DNA from: Lachnospiraceae bacterium | Lineage (GTDB): Bacteria; Bacillota; Clostridia; Lachnospirales; Lachnospiraceae | Assembly: GCA_028693165.1 (NCBI GenBank) | Contig: JAQUVX010000018.1 | Coordinates: 25,251-89,250, forward strand | Reading direction: 5' to 3' | DNA length: 64,000 bases | Shown here: positions 50,969 through 59,449 of the stretch, in pieces | Position numbering within the stretch: the stretch's first letter is position 1 | Layout of the letters: the number at the start of each line of letters is the position of its first letter | Translations under genes and position numbers: made by a program | Notes under the pieces: model-generated | Told to the model about the DNA's origin: nothing | The model's input: only the letters and a program-made list of their open reading frames with translations | The model's database searches: none

Positions 50969-51422
50969 GACAGAATCTTAAACGAAAACGATGTCAATAT
51001 AACGGCTGTCAGGGTGAACAGAAGCAGGCTGTCCGCAGAAGCACAGAAAGCAGCTGGGAATCGCCCGGTATTTGGCTTTAAGATGACAGGAATAAACGAC
51101 AGGACGGTTTCCAGCTTTGGAAAAGGCAGTGTAGCCCTTGCCATTCCGCATCCCCTTGCCAGCGGCGAGAAGGCAGGCAATGTAGCAGCAGTTTATCTCA
51201 ACGATGCAGGAAGCGTGGAATATCTCACTTCCTCAAGCTATCATGCAAACAGTGGAAAGCTTCTGCTCGCAACGAACGACAAGAGGAATGTTCGTTACCG
51301 CCCTTGGCAGACTGGCAGGAGTAGATGTGAGCTGCTATACAATCAGCAGTGATACCGCCGATGGCCGGCACTTAAACGACTCCGGTGACTGGCTGTATTT
51401 TGAAAGGGCGGTGATGATTTGA
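50969..51422 (+). pseudogene. Broken SLH-type surface protein fragment
   Basis: An open frame without start (from 50969) reads ITAVRVNRSRLSAEAQKAAG, GFKMTGINDRTVSSFGKGSV and VAAVYLNDAGSVEYLTSSSY, typical of the last ectodomain of large clostridial surface proteins. Near 51285 homology shifts frame into TTRGMFVTALGRLAGVDVS, the hallmark of an S-layer-homology repeat, and ends soon after at 51422. The 5' end, the linker between the two parts and most SLH repeats are missing. It is a relic of a wall-bound protein. Confidence 0.7.
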
Positions 51423-51748
51423 CAACCATAATAGCCTGTTTGATCGCCACTTTCAGTACCTCGGCATTTATTGCCCTGTGGTTTTGGGTGGTGAGAAAAG
51501 AGCTGTGCGCCAAAGAAAATATGGTGAGTGCGGCAAAACGTCAGTTTACCGCCGGCCGCCAGGAATATGTACGTGCGCGGGACGGCCTGGACGAGGCTAA
51601 GGCACGAGATATTATGGAAAGAAGTCAAAGCATATACTGGCAGGCATTGAATATTTACAGTAAAACACTGCGTAAGCCATGGAATACGGTTCCTGCATGG
51701 TTTCTTGGCTTTCGGCAAAAAAGCAGGGATGACACGATGAATCAATGA
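51419..51748 (+). CDS. Small single-pass membrane protein with coiled coil
   Basis: This 109-residue ORF starts at TTG 51419, overlapping the end of the surface-protein relic (ATTTGA), with AAAGGGCGGTG ahead. It has one transmembrane helix (about 4-26), a charged helical region likely to form a coiled coil (KENMVSAAKRQFTAGRQEY) and a C-terminal WNTVPAWFLGF segment. I recognise no family. Coupling to the relic suggests that it once followed an intact gene. It may be translated from the next promoter as part of the Ig-like protein unit. Confidence 0.5.
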   Translation: MTTIIACLIATFSTSAFIALWFWVVRKELCAKENMVSAAKRQFTAGRQEYVRARDGLDEAKARDIMERSQSIYWQALNIYSKTLRKPWNTVPAWFLGFRQKSRDDTMNQ

Positions 51749-51771
51749 GATAGAGAAGGAGAGAAACGCGT

Positions 51772-52698
51772 ATGAGAAAACGTTTTTTAAGTACCATTCT
51801 GGCGGTGTGTATGATGCTTGCCATACTGCCCGCCACAGCAGTTGCTGCTACGGAATGTCCTTTCGTGCGGCCGCCGGGAAGCACAAGAATCAGCCAGGGG
51901 GCGCCAAGAACCTATACGGTAGGAGAAGCCTTCAGCAAATGGGCCGTAGCGATTGATATTAACAACAGCAACAGTCAGCCGGTTCGCTATGATGACAACC
52001 TGGAATACTGGGTCAATGGTGTCCAAATCAAAGACGGCTACCGATTTCAAGAGGTTGGTCAAAAGTATATGGTTGTTAAACGCGGGGACAAGGAAGCGGG
52101 ATATGAGTTTCAGGTAATCCCTGCTTTGAATGGGAGATTGAAAGATTGTTCGATTCTGAAAGCTCCTGCAAAAACCACTTACCGCCAAAGCGCAGATGCG
52201 TTTGATCCCAGGGATATGGTGGTGCGCTGTGTATTTACCGATGGAACGACACAGGATTTGACCTACAAGGACTTGGAGTTTTACGCAGGCACAAGGAATA
52301 TGGGAGATTATAAAAGCGGTCATGCAATCAGGGAAGGGTATCGCTTTACAGAGGCGGGAGAAAAGGACTTGATTGTCCGGGTGGTTAATAAGGAAATGAG
52401 AATTCCCTTTACGGTCACATCTTTTTTCACGAAAGAAGTCAGCAGGGTAGAGATGATCAAAGAACCCGCCAGCTTCGACTACAGGGTGGGCGAAGGCTTC
52501 CGCACCGATGATTACGCGGTTCGCTGCTTTTATTCCGACGGCAGCACGGAGGATTTTACCGGCAATACACTGAACATTACGGCCAATAGCGTTACTATGT
52601 ACGATGGATACAAATTCGTATCTTCCGGCAAAAAAAATCTGGTAATCCGTATTGGGGATTTTAGCGCCAAATATGTACTGACGGTCACTGGAAAGTAA
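51772..52698 (+). CDS. Secreted protein with repeated Ig-like domains
   Basis: This 308-residue protein has a signal peptide (MRKRFLSTILAVCMMLAILP, cleavage near AVAA/TE) and three beta-sandwich repeats of about 85-95 residues. They have a common pattern: F or VGE, a YDDN/YSDG turn, a DGYKF or EGYRF strand and a G(E/K)K-L-I-V-R end. This resembles bacterial Ig-like (Big_3 or similar) modules of surface proteins. No anchor motif is present, so it may be released or bound through partners. It is followed by a large bidirectional terminator. Confidence 0.75.
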   Translation: MRKRFLSTILAVCMMLAILPATAVAATECPFVRPPGSTRISQGAPRTYTVGEAFSKWAVAIDINNSNSQPVRYDDNLEYWVNGVQIKDGYRFQEVGQKYMVVKRGDKEAGYEFQVIPALNGRLKDCSILKAPAKTTYRQSADAFDPRDMVVRCVFTDGTTQDLTYKDLEFYAGTRNMGDYKSGHAIREGYRFTEAGEKDLIVRVVNKEMRIPFTVTSFFTKEVSRVEMIKEPASFDYRVGEGFRTDDYAVRCFYSDGSTEDFTGNTLNITANSVTMYDGYKFVSSGKKNLVIRIGDFSAKYVLTVTGK

Positions 52699-52708
52699 AA
52701 AGATGGAT

Positions 52709-52770
52709 CGTTTACAAAAAAACAGGATTCACATCGGTATTGGCTGATGTGAATTCTGTTTTTGTAAACG
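52709..52770. terminator. Long bidirectional terminator hairpin
   Basis: CGTTTACAAAAAAACAGGA with TTCACATC (52709-52735) pairs with 52746-52770 with one or two bulges. It separates the convergent Ig-like and QueD-like genes. Confidence 0.85.
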
Positions 52771-52787
52771 GTCCTGATTTCGTGTTG

Positions 52788-53354
52788 TTATTTCTTGTAT
52801 CCGCACTTCGGGCAGACACCGTTCTCATTCATAGTGATTCCGCATAACGGGCAGCGATCCATGGACTTCGTCGGAGTCGGGAATTCTGCGGATGCAGCAT
52901 TGACACCGCTTGTGAAGGTGATCTTGACGATGTTCAGCTTGTCTTTCAGCAGATCATAGACAATCTTGATCATACCTTCTACAGTCATGGTCTCTTTGGT
53001 CACAACCAGACGGCATTCCGGATATGCAGTTGCAAGCTCGGTCTTGAAAGCCGGTCCCTTCATCTTGTTGGTCGGTGCTCCGTCCTTGATTCCTTGCTCT
53101 TCATAAACCTTGAGGAGTGCAGGAAGCAGCGGATCGTCTTCTCTTAAGATTGTAGCGTGATCAAAATTCTTCAGCAGCTCCCAGGCTGTCTTCTGGATCT
53201 CGTTACAAGGGAATACCATGTTAACGCCTTCATTGATGGTATCCTCAACTTCGAGTGTCAAGATACCGGTATGACCATGCAGGTACTGAGCTTCACCTTT
53301 GAAACCATAGAACCGGTGTGCGTACTGTAAATCCAATGTAGTAATACTTCTCAT
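52788..53354 (-). CDS. 6-pyruvoyl-tetrahydropterin synthase / QueD-like enzyme with zinc ribbon
   Basis: ATG at 53354 is chosen because TAGGAGGATATCAC precedes it; the longer frame to 53519 crosses the promoter. The 188-residue protein has the T-fold zinc motifs (LQYAHRFYGF, YLHGHTG), NFDHATIL, KETMTVEGMIKIVYD and a C-terminal rubredoxin-like ribbon (CPLCGITMNENGVCPKCGY) that ordinary QueD lacks. It probably makes 6-carboxy- or 6-pyruvoyl-tetrahydropterin for queuosine or pterin synthesis. No queC/queE genes are nearby, so it may serve another pathway. It has its own promoter and operator. Confidence 0.8.
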   Translation of the reverse strand: MRSITTLDLQYAHRFYGFKGEAQYLHGHTGILTLEVEDTINEGVNMVFPCNEIQKTAWELLKNFDHATILREDDPLLPALLKVYEEQGIKDGAPTNKMKGPAFKTELATAYPECRLVVTKETMTVEGMIKIVYDLLKDKLNIVKITFTSGVNAASAEFPTPTKSMDRCPLCGITMNENGVCPKCGYKK

Positions 53355-53433
53355 GTGATATCCTCCTATATGTGTGCTGTATTGACGGGGTTCGTTTCGC
53401 TCGTGGATTAATCGATTCGATGAATGATTAATA

Positions 53434-53480
53434 ATATTAGTAACTAATATCATTATAGTCTGGAAGTCTTTAAATGTCAA
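53434..53480 (-). promoter_or_regulatory. Promoter with palindromic operator for the QueD-like gene
   Basis: On the - strand TTGACA (53480-53475), a 17-bp spacer and TATAAT (53457-53452) form a consensus sigma-A promoter. An 8+1+8 inverted repeat, ATATTAGTAACTAATAT (53434-53450), starts one base after the -10 box and covers the expected transcription start. Binding there should repress. The regulator is unknown. Confidence 0.75.
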
Positions 53481-53557
53481 GATGTTTCTGAGAATAATTA
53501 TCGCTAAATGATACCCCATGGATTCCGGATCGCAGGCGTTTCAACGACTCTGTTTTG

Positions 53558-53591
53558 TGCTGCTCATGCTCTATCGATAGCATGAGCAGCA
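53558..53591. other. Perfect 13-bp hairpin in the QueD-Crp intergenic region
   Basis: TGCTGCTCATGCT (53558-53570) pairs with AGCATGAGCAGCA (53579-53591). There is no T run on either side that suits an intrinsic terminator. It lies just 3' of the Crp/Fnr gene and may still end its mRNA. Confidence 0.55.
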
Positions 53592-53627
53592 ACACTTCAC
53601 AATCACAAATCATCGAAGAAGAGGGAG

Positions 53628-54296
53628 TCAGTATTGAAAGGTCTCGCAATGATCGACGATATGCTGCAGTGCAGAGACATCGGTCAGAAGAAGCCCGTCG
53701 GAAATTCTCTGGACGTATCCGTTCTTCAAAAGCTGAGATAGAATGCGCGATACCGTCACCAGGTGAACGCCCAGATATTTGGACAGCTCATCGTGGGTGA
53801 AAAAACGCGGCAGAACAAGACCGTCTGCGGTCTGGATACACATAGACAGCAAAAAGCGGCAGACCACAGTTACGGACTCTTCCTCCTGAATCTGCTTAAA
53901 ATGAGCCAGAGTCCGATGATAATTGTGAGACAGCAGGTGTACAATATAGTGATTGAATTCCAGACTGGTTTCCAGATAATGCTGAAAAACGGAGCTTGGA
54001 ATCTGATACAGGCGGCAGTGGGTGCGTGCCATGACCTTGGGACCATGGTAGGAGTAAAATCCGGAGTTGGTTCCGGAAACGTAAGGATTGATTCCAATCA
54101 TGTTTCCGGCGGTCTGATATAGAAGCACCACCTCCTGCCCTTTGACAGAATATCCGGTCAGAGCACAGATCCCATCCAGAAGATAATAGACGTACGATTG
54201 TTGTCCGTCAATTTCTTTATCAAGCAATGTGGTGTTTTTCTTTACTTCGATCAAGGTTCCGTGCAGGGTGCACAGTTCTTCTACAATCTTTTCCAT
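53628..54296 (-). CDS. Crp/Fnr-family transcriptional regulator
   Basis: This 222-residue protein has an N-terminal cyclic-nucleotide-binding-like beta barrel (LLDKEIDGQQSYVYYLLDG, VLLYQTAGNMIGI) and a C-terminal winged helix (FFTHDELSKYLGVHLVTVSRILSQLLKNGY). The Fnr [4Fe-4S] cysteine set is not evident, so it probably senses a small ligand and not oxygen. It is divergent from the SLC13 transporter at 54486, whose promoter has two palindromes. AAAGGACTTACT precedes its ATG at 54296. Confidence 0.85.
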   Translation of the reverse strand: MEKIVEELCTLHGTLIEVKKNTTLLDKEIDGQQSYVYYLLDGICALTGYSVKGQEVVLLYQTAGNMIGINPYVSGTNSGFYSYHGPKVMARTHCRLYQIPSSVFQHYLETSLEFNHYIVHLLSHNYHRTLAHFKQIQEEESVTVVCRFLLSMCIQTADGLVLPRFFTHDELSKYLGVHLVTVSRILSQLLKNGYVQRISDGLLLTDVSALQHIVDHCETFQY

Positions 54297-54368
54297 AGTA
54301 AGTCCTTTGTAATCTGTTTAACAGGGGCTGGTTTGTTCACATTATATCAAAAAAAGATATAGAAATCA

Positions 54369-54447
54369 AAAAAAGTATACTTTTTTACTCCTTTTTTGCT
54401 CTTTGAAACATATGTTATAGAATTAACAAACCCGAACCAGCTATAAT
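54369..54447 (+). promoter_or_regulatory. Promoter with two palindromes upstream of the SLC13 transporter
   Basis: TATAAT at 54442-54447 has only a weak -35. A 10-bp palindrome AACATATGTT (54407-54416) is centred about -42 from the expected start, as for class II Crp/Fnr activation. A longer palindrome AAAAAAGTATACTTTTTT (54369-54386) is centred about -76. The divergent Crp/Fnr product is the likely activator. Confidence 0.5.
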
Positions 54448-54485
54448 TTGTTTAAATATTAACAAAGGATAAGGAGGGGTTTGTT

Positions 54486-55964
54486 ATGTCAGAAACAAAG
54501 AAAACACCGGTCATGTTATGGGTCAACGTGGCCATTGGCTTGAGTATCATGGTACTTTTCCCGATGCTGCCGCCGATTGCACCGATTACAAAGGTGGGAA
54601 TGTCGGTGATGGGAGCATTTTTGGGAATGGTATTCTTATGGTCCACCGTGGAGATGATCTGGCCAAGCATGCTGGGACTGCTGCTGATTGCACTCAGTGG
54701 ATATACGGGGGACGTTGTCGGTTATGCAGCACTCAAGCTGGTCATGAAGGAGGCCTTCGGCTCCGACACCATGGTGGGGCTGACCTTCGCCATGATTCTG
54801 TTTGGAGGAGTGGAATATGTCGGATGTACAAAATATTTCATTCATTTTTTTATGACCAGAAAGATTATCAATGGGCGTCCTTATGTGATGCTGTTCATGT
54901 TTCTTCTTTCTTCCCTTTTGCTTGCGGGACTTACGAATCCGATTGCAAGTCTGCTGATTCTGTGGCCGATCGGTGCGGAGCTGATGCAGGAGTTCGGGTA
55001 TCAGAAGGGGGATAAGGCATTTTATTCGGTGATTGTGGGCGTTATGCTGGCCGCAGCATTCGGTCAGCCAATGTTTCCGTTTAAAGGGGCAGCGATGATC
55101 GTGGTCAGCGCGTATGAAAAAATGACGTCGACGCAGGTTCCGGTTCTGACGTACGTGGCCTATAATCTGATTATGTCCATGCTGATGCTTTTGTCCTATC
55201 TGGGAATTCTCAAGTTCGTGATTCGCCCGGATATGACCGCACTGAAAAATGTCACAACCGAGCAGTTTGAAAAGACAAAACTGCCGCCTATGAATCGAAA
55301 GCAGAAAGGATTTATGATTACGGTTGCCGCTTACATTATCGTTATGATTCTGCCCTGCGTGCTTCCGACCTCATGGCTGCTCGTGAAAACGATAAACCGC
55401 ATGGGGATTATCGGAATCAATATGACCTGCATTATTATTCTGATGCTGCTGCGGGAAAATGGAGAGCCACTGCTTGATTTCCGCGGAATTGCAAAGAAAT
55501 CGTTCAACTGGAATACTTATATGCTGGTAGCTGCGGCAATCTTTGGCGCAAATGCAGTGTCAAATGATATTACCGGGATCAAGCCATTTCTGGTTCAAAG
55601 CCTGCAGCCGTTTCTGGGCAACAAACCGGACATTGTATTTGTCCTGCTGATTCTAGGTTTTGCACTGATTACAACCAATTTTGCAAACAATGCCGGAATG
55701 GCGGTTGTAATTCTTCCTGTTATTATCGCGTTTGCAGAACAGTATCCGGCTATTCCGACGGTTGCCCTCAGCATGGCAGTCATTATGATGGTATTTGTGG
55801 CGGTGCTGACTCCGGCTGCATCCCCGTGGGCCGGGATGCTGTTCGGACGAAAGGATCTGGTTTCGGCCAAAGAGATTGTTTCCATTGGACTCCCAATGTG
55901 TCTTATTGCACTGCTGTTCTATGTGCTGATTGGATTCCCGTTGGCCAAAATGATGTTTGTTTAG
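54486..55964 (+). CDS. SLC13/DASS-type transporter (second copy)
   Basis: This 492-residue protein has about 12-13 membrane helices and the SLC13-like second hairpin NFANNAGMAVVILP near 398. The first hairpin is less canonical (TNPIASLLILWP near 157). Loops are short except for a charged linker near 250-275. It is more distant from the 37932 protein than usual orthologues, so it probably carries another carboxylate. It precedes an MBL-fold hydrolase by 15 bp. Strong RBS AAGGAGGGGTTTGTT. Confidence 0.8.
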   Translation: MSETKKTPVMLWVNVAIGLSIMVLFPMLPPIAPITKVGMSVMGAFLGMVFLWSTVEMIWPSMLGLLLIALSGYTGDVVGYAALKLVMKEAFGSDTMVGLTFAMILFGGVEYVGCTKYFIHFFMTRKIINGRPYVMLFMFLLSSLLLAGLTNPIASLLILWPIGAELMQEFGYQKGDKAFYSVIVGVMLAAAFGQPMFPFKGAAMIVVSAYEKMTSTQVPVLTYVAYNLIMSMLMLLSYLGILKFVIRPDMTALKNVTTEQFEKTKLPPMNRKQKGFMITVAAYIIVMILPCVLPTSWLLVKTINRMGIIGINMTCIIILMLLRENGEPLLDFRGIAKKSFNWNTYMLVAAAIFGANAVSNDITGIKPFLVQSLQPFLGNKPDIVFVLLILGFALITTNFANNAGMAVVILPVIIAFAEQYPAIPTVALSMAVIMMVFVAVLTPAASPWAGMLFGRKDLVSAKEIVSIGLPMCLIALLFYVLIGFPLAKMMFV

Positions 55965-55979
55965 GCGGAGGGAAAGACG

Positions 55980-56813
55980 ATGAGTGAGTGGTATGAAGAG
56001 ATTTGCGTGAAGAAGATGAGCGATACCATTTATCGGATCACAAATCCGACGGGCGAGCATATGTTTCTGATTCTTGGCGAGAGCAGAGCAGCACTGATTG
56101 ATACGGGAGCAGGATACGGAGATTTGTGGAAAGCAATTCGTTCGGTGACGGATCTTCCGGTAACATTGTACAATACACACGTGCATCCGGACCATGTTGG
56201 CGGGAATGGATTTTTCCGTGAGGCGTGGATTCCGGAACATGACCGGGAGCTGATTGCGAATGCCACATCATGGAAAGGGCGTGTGGGATTCATGAAAATA
56301 GCGCTGTCGGATTGGCGCGAGGAATTTGAAGCCATACCGCATGTGGAGGTGCCGGATGATTTTATCTGGCATGGACTTAAGGATGGAGACCGGATTGACC
56401 TTGGGGGTGTAGTTCTGCGTGCAATCGAAACACCGGGCCACACGAAGGGATCCATGTGCTTTTTGCATGAGTCGGAGAAGATTTTGTTTGTCGGGGATCT
56501 GTTGGGAAGAAAGACAACGCTTCTCGCCCGCGGCGGGACGTCGGTTACCGTGTTCCTGGAGACGCTGCGCAATCTGCAGGAAATGCTTCCGGAGATCAAT
56601 GAACTTTATAATAGTCATAATGAAGGAATTGTGCCGAAGGAAGTGGTGTGGAATCTGCTCAGTCTCTGCATCGACATTCTAAATGGAAAGGATGACAAAA
56701 TCCCGATTCTGTTCAACCACCATCCCGGATATATGGCAAAGCGCATGAAAAATGCGCTGGAGCGGGAAGATGGAAAATTTGGAAATCTTTCTTATGATCC
56801 GGAAAAAATATGA
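55980..56813 (+). CDS. MBL-fold metallo-hydrolase
   Basis: This 277-residue protein has the zinc motif THVHPDHVGGNG, the later ligands in ETPGHTKGSMCF and VGDLLGRKT, and a final His in NSHNEG (near 207). It belongs to the metallo-beta-lactamase superfamily, whose members include glyoxalase II and lactonases. It is co-transcribed with the SLC13 transporter, which suggests that it acts on the imported carboxylate or its thioester, but no specific substrate motif is present. Confidence 0.85.
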   Translation: MSEWYEEICVKKMSDTIYRITNPTGEHMFLILGESRAALIDTGAGYGDLWKAIRSVTDLPVTLYNTHVHPDHVGGNGFFREAWIPEHDRELIANATSWKGRVGFMKIALSDWREEFEAIPHVEVPDDFIWHGLKDGDRIDLGGVVLRAIETPGHTKGSMCFLHESEKILFVGDLLGRKTTLLARGGTSVTVFLETLRNLQEMLPEINELYNSHNEGIVPKEVVWNLLSLCIDILNGKDDKIPILFNHHPGYMAKRMKNALEREDGKFGNLSYDPEKI

Positions 56814-56882
56814 GATGGGATTTCAGAAAAATCGATGGATGGGGTCTGGAAACAGTTGATACAATAGGAAAATGAAACAGAG

Positions 56883-56920
56883 AAAAGCGCAAAACCGGAT
56901 GGATTTGGTTTTGCGCTTTT
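56883..56920. terminator. Bidirectional terminator
   Basis: AAAAGCGCAAAACC (56883-56896) pairs with GGTTTTGCGCTTTT (56907-56920). It serves the convergent MBL hydrolase and rRNA methyltransferase genes. Confidence 0.9.
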
Positions 56921-56955
56921 TGCGCCTCATAAACGCGAGGTGAGCAGTGCAGCAA

Positions 56956-58155
56956 TTATTTTTCGTCACATACCTGAAAGATATAAAACTTCAAATAATA
57001 CGAGGACTGGTCATACGACCACAGGATCGGGTGGTCGGCGGCCTGGGTACGGTATTCTACCTGACGAAGACGCTTGTGGACGCCTGCGGCAGCCTCGCGG
57101 ATGGTCTTGGTGAAAAGTTCCGGGTCCATAAAGTGAGAACAGGAACAGGTGGCGAGGTAGCCGCCGTCTTTGACTAACTTCATTCCGCGCAGGTTGATCT
57201 CGCGGTAGCCCTTGACTGCATTTTTGATGGAGTTGCGGGACTTGGTAAAGGCCGGCGGGTCAAGGATGACTACGTCGAACTGTTCGCTCTTCTGCTCCAA
57301 CTCCGGAAGCAGATCAAAGACATCGGCGCACTGGAAGGTCACGCGGTCGGAAAGGCCGTTCAGAGCGGCATTTTCCTTCGCCTGCGCAACGCCAAGTTCG
57401 GAGGCATCCACGCCGAGGACGGAAGCAGCTCCGGCGATCCCGGCATTCAAGGCAAAGGAGCCGGTGTGGGTGAAGCAGTCCAGAACCTTCTTGCCCTTGC
57501 ACAGACGCTGGATGGCGAGACGATTGTACTTCTGATCCAGGAAAAATCCGGTCTTCTGGCCGTCCTGCACGTCGACCATATAGCGGACACCGTTCTCCAC
57601 GATCTCGATCTTCGTGTCAAATGGTTCGCCGATGAAGCCCTTAAAGCGCTCCATGCCCTCCTGCAGGCGCACCTTCGCATCGCTGCGCTCGTAGATGCCG
57701 CGGATTGTGATGCCGTCCTCGGCGAGAACCATCTTTAATTTGTCAAGAATGACCGGCTTCCAGCGGTCGATGCCCAGCGCCAGAGATTCTACCACCAGCA
57801 CGTCGGAAAATTTGTCAATCACGATGCCTGGCAGGAAATCTGCCTCGCCGAAGATCAGACGGCAGCTGGAGGTGTCCACGGTGGATTTGCGGTATTCCCA
57901 GGCATTGCGCACGCGCATCTCGATGAAAGCGTCATCCACGACCATATCCTTTTTGCGCGTCATCATGCGGACGGTGATCTTGGAGTTGGTATTGATGAAG
58001 CCCTGTCCCATTGGATATCCGTCAAAATCCGTCACAGCGACCATGTCGCCGTTTTCAAAGTCACCCTCGATCTTATCAATCTCATTATCGTAAATCCAGG
58101 CGCCGCCTGCCTTGATGGTGCGGCCCTCGCCCTTTTTCAATATTACTGCTGCCAT
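56956..58155 (-). CDS. Class I SAM-dependent rRNA methyltransferase (RlmI-like)
   Basis: ATG at 58155 gives MAAVILKKGEGRTIKAGGAW and follows TTAGGAGAATACAC; the frame up to 58239 has no better start. The 399-residue protein has an N-terminal PUA domain (about 1-80), a central domain and a C-terminal Rossmann methyltransferase (VLDCFTHTGSFALNAG, DVVILDPPAFTKSRN, CSCSHF). This matches the RlmI/YwbD family of 23S rRNA cytosine C5 methyltransferases. It stands alone on the - strand. Confidence 0.9.
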   Translation of the reverse strand: MAAVILKKGEGRTIKAGGAWIYDNEIDKIEGDFENGDMVAVTDFDGYPMGQGFINTNSKITVRMMTRKKDMVVDDAFIEMRVRNAWEYRKSTVDTSSCRLIFGEADFLPGIVIDKFSDVLVVESLALGIDRWKPVILDKLKMVLAEDGITIRGIYERSDAKVRLQEGMERFKGFIGEPFDTKIEIVENGVRYMVDVQDGQKTGFFLDQKYNRLAIQRLCKGKKVLDCFTHTGSFALNAGIAGAASVLGVDASELGVAQAKENAALNGLSDRVTFQCADVFDLLPELEQKSEQFDVVILDPPAFTKSRNSIKNAVKGYREINLRGMKLVKDGGYLATCSCSHFMDPELFTKTIREAAAGVHKRLRQVEYRTQAADHPILWSYDQSSYYLKFYIFQVCDEK

Positions 58156-58282
58156 GTGTATTCTCCTAATCTTATATGAAGGTTGTGATGCTGTTTGCTT
58201 GTACTGGATTATGGTAACACGTTTTGAAAAGTTTGTCACGAAAATGTGAAAGCCTGTTGGCTAAGTGGAGTAAGGATTTTTG

Positions 58283-58311
58283 TTGACAGGTAAGGGGATG
58301 GGTTCTACAAT
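58283..58311 (+). promoter_or_regulatory. Consensus sigma-A promoter for a small protein gene
   Basis: TTGACA (58283-58288), 17 bp, TACAAT (58306-58311). Expected start of transcription is near 58318, with ATG at 58354. Confidence 0.8.
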
Positions 58312-58353
58312 TGAGATATGATTGAGGAATATATCAGAAAGTAGGTGGCGTTT

Positions 58354-58536
58354 ATGTTTACAATGGCAAAGAAGCAATACGGTGATGTGATTGATTTAGA
58401 AAAGTATGCGAAGGATACCAGGTTAACAGAGCCATCTGACGGCCGCAGATATGAATGGAAGGAAATGATTGAACGTGTGAAACAACTCAGAAGACCATTG
58501 ACGGAAAAAGAATCTGAAAAATATAGGATGAAATAA
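58354..58536 (+). CDS. Small hypothetical protein, 60 residues
   Basis: ATG 58354 follows GTAGGTGG; a GTG at 58345 is possible. The product (MFTMAKKQYGDVIDLEKYAK, then a charged helical C-terminus EKESEKYRMK) is rich in Lys, Glu and Arg and looks helical. I recognise no family. A consensus promoter directly upstream argues that it is expressed. It may be a small regulator or an RNA-binding protein, without evidence for either. The following 147 bp up to the TetR gene hold no obvious gene. Confidence 0.6.
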   Translation: MFTMAKKQYGDVIDLEKYAKDTRLTEPSDGRRYEWKEMIERVKQLRRPLTEKESEKYRMK

Positions 58537-58683
58537 GGAAAATGATTCCGGCCGCTCTATCGGTTCGGAATTATTTTTGGGTTGCGGGAAGAGAAGGCTC
58601 TCGGAAAGCTATGATTTTCGGTTGCTGAAAACCCGCCCGCGTGTTATCTTAATGGTAGAGATCAAAGCGGTAAGGAGGTCACG

Positions 58684-59244
58684 ATGGCAGAACAGAAGGA
58701 TAAAACCAGATACAAGCTGGCGGCAGCGATGAAGGAATGCATGAAGACGACCCCGGTAGACAAGATTACGGTAAAGGATATCGTGGAGGGCTGTGATTTG
58801 ACGCGGCAGACCTTTTACCGGAATTTCAAGGATAAATATGATTTGATCAACTGGTATTTTGACAAGCTGGTGCTGCAGTCGTTTGAGCAGATTGGCATGG
58901 GAAATACGGTTGGAGAGAGTCTGGCGCAGAAGTTTGAGTTTATTCAGGCGGAGCAGGCATTCTTCACGGAGGCATTTCGTTCGGACGATTATAATTCGGT
59001 GAAGGAGCATGATTTCGAATTGATTTTGCAGTTTTATAAGGATCTGATTGCCCGTAAGACCAGCCGCCCCATGGGGGAGGAACTGGATTTCCTGCTGGAG
59101 ATGTACTGCCGCGGGTCAGTGTACATGACGGAGAAATGGATTCTGAACGGCATGAAGGATTCGCCGAAGCGGATGTCGGATAAGTTGGTGGAGGCGATGC
59201 CGCCGAAGCTTGCAAAGGTATTTGCGGAACTGGAATTGCTGTGA
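58684..59244 (+). CDS. TetR/AcrR-family regulator, DhaS-like
   Basis: This 186-residue protein has an N-terminal TetR helix-turn-helix (ITVKDIVEGCDLTRQTFYRNFKDKYDLINWYF) and a C-terminal helical domain resembling the DhaS-type C-terminal region (FCRGS-like EMYCRGSVYMTEKWI, near 138-153). DhaS acts as a coactivator for dihydroxyacetone kinase genes in lactic acid bacteria; here no dha genes are visible. The next gene is fucO, which it may control. Ends at a good terminator. Confidence 0.8.
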   Translation: MAEQKDKTRYKLAAAMKECMKTTPVDKITVKDIVEGCDLTRQTFYRNFKDKYDLINWYFDKLVLQSFEQIGMGNTVGESLAQKFEFIQAEQAFFTEAFRSDDYNSVKEHDFELILQFYKDLIARKTSRPMGEELDFLLEMYCRGSVYMTEKWILNGMKDSPKRMSDKLVEAMPPKLAKVFAELELL

Positions 59245-59292
59245 ACTGGCAATCTGCACATAAAAATAAGTGATATTGCACAAAAATAAAAG

Positions 59293-59330
59293 GAAAGTGA
59301 CAAATACAAAGGTTTGTAACTTTCTTTTTT
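59293..59330 (+). terminator. Intrinsic terminator after the TetR gene
   Basis: GAAAGTGACAAA (59293-59304) pairs with TTTGTAACTTTC (59313-59324) with one mismatch, then TTTTTT. Confidence 0.85.
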
Positions 59331-59449
59331 AATGCTGCCTTGTTAAAATTATGTCATAAGGAACAGCCGGGAGATGTGAGCCAACCAGCTGGTGACAAGG
59401 GACACAGCATCCGGGCAAACACAGCATCACAAAAAGGAGAGAGTAAATC

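Noticed and set aside
59350-59380. Rex site upstream of fucO
   Set aside because: Only a half-site TTGTTAA is present near 59340; the other half fits at 3 of 7 positions.
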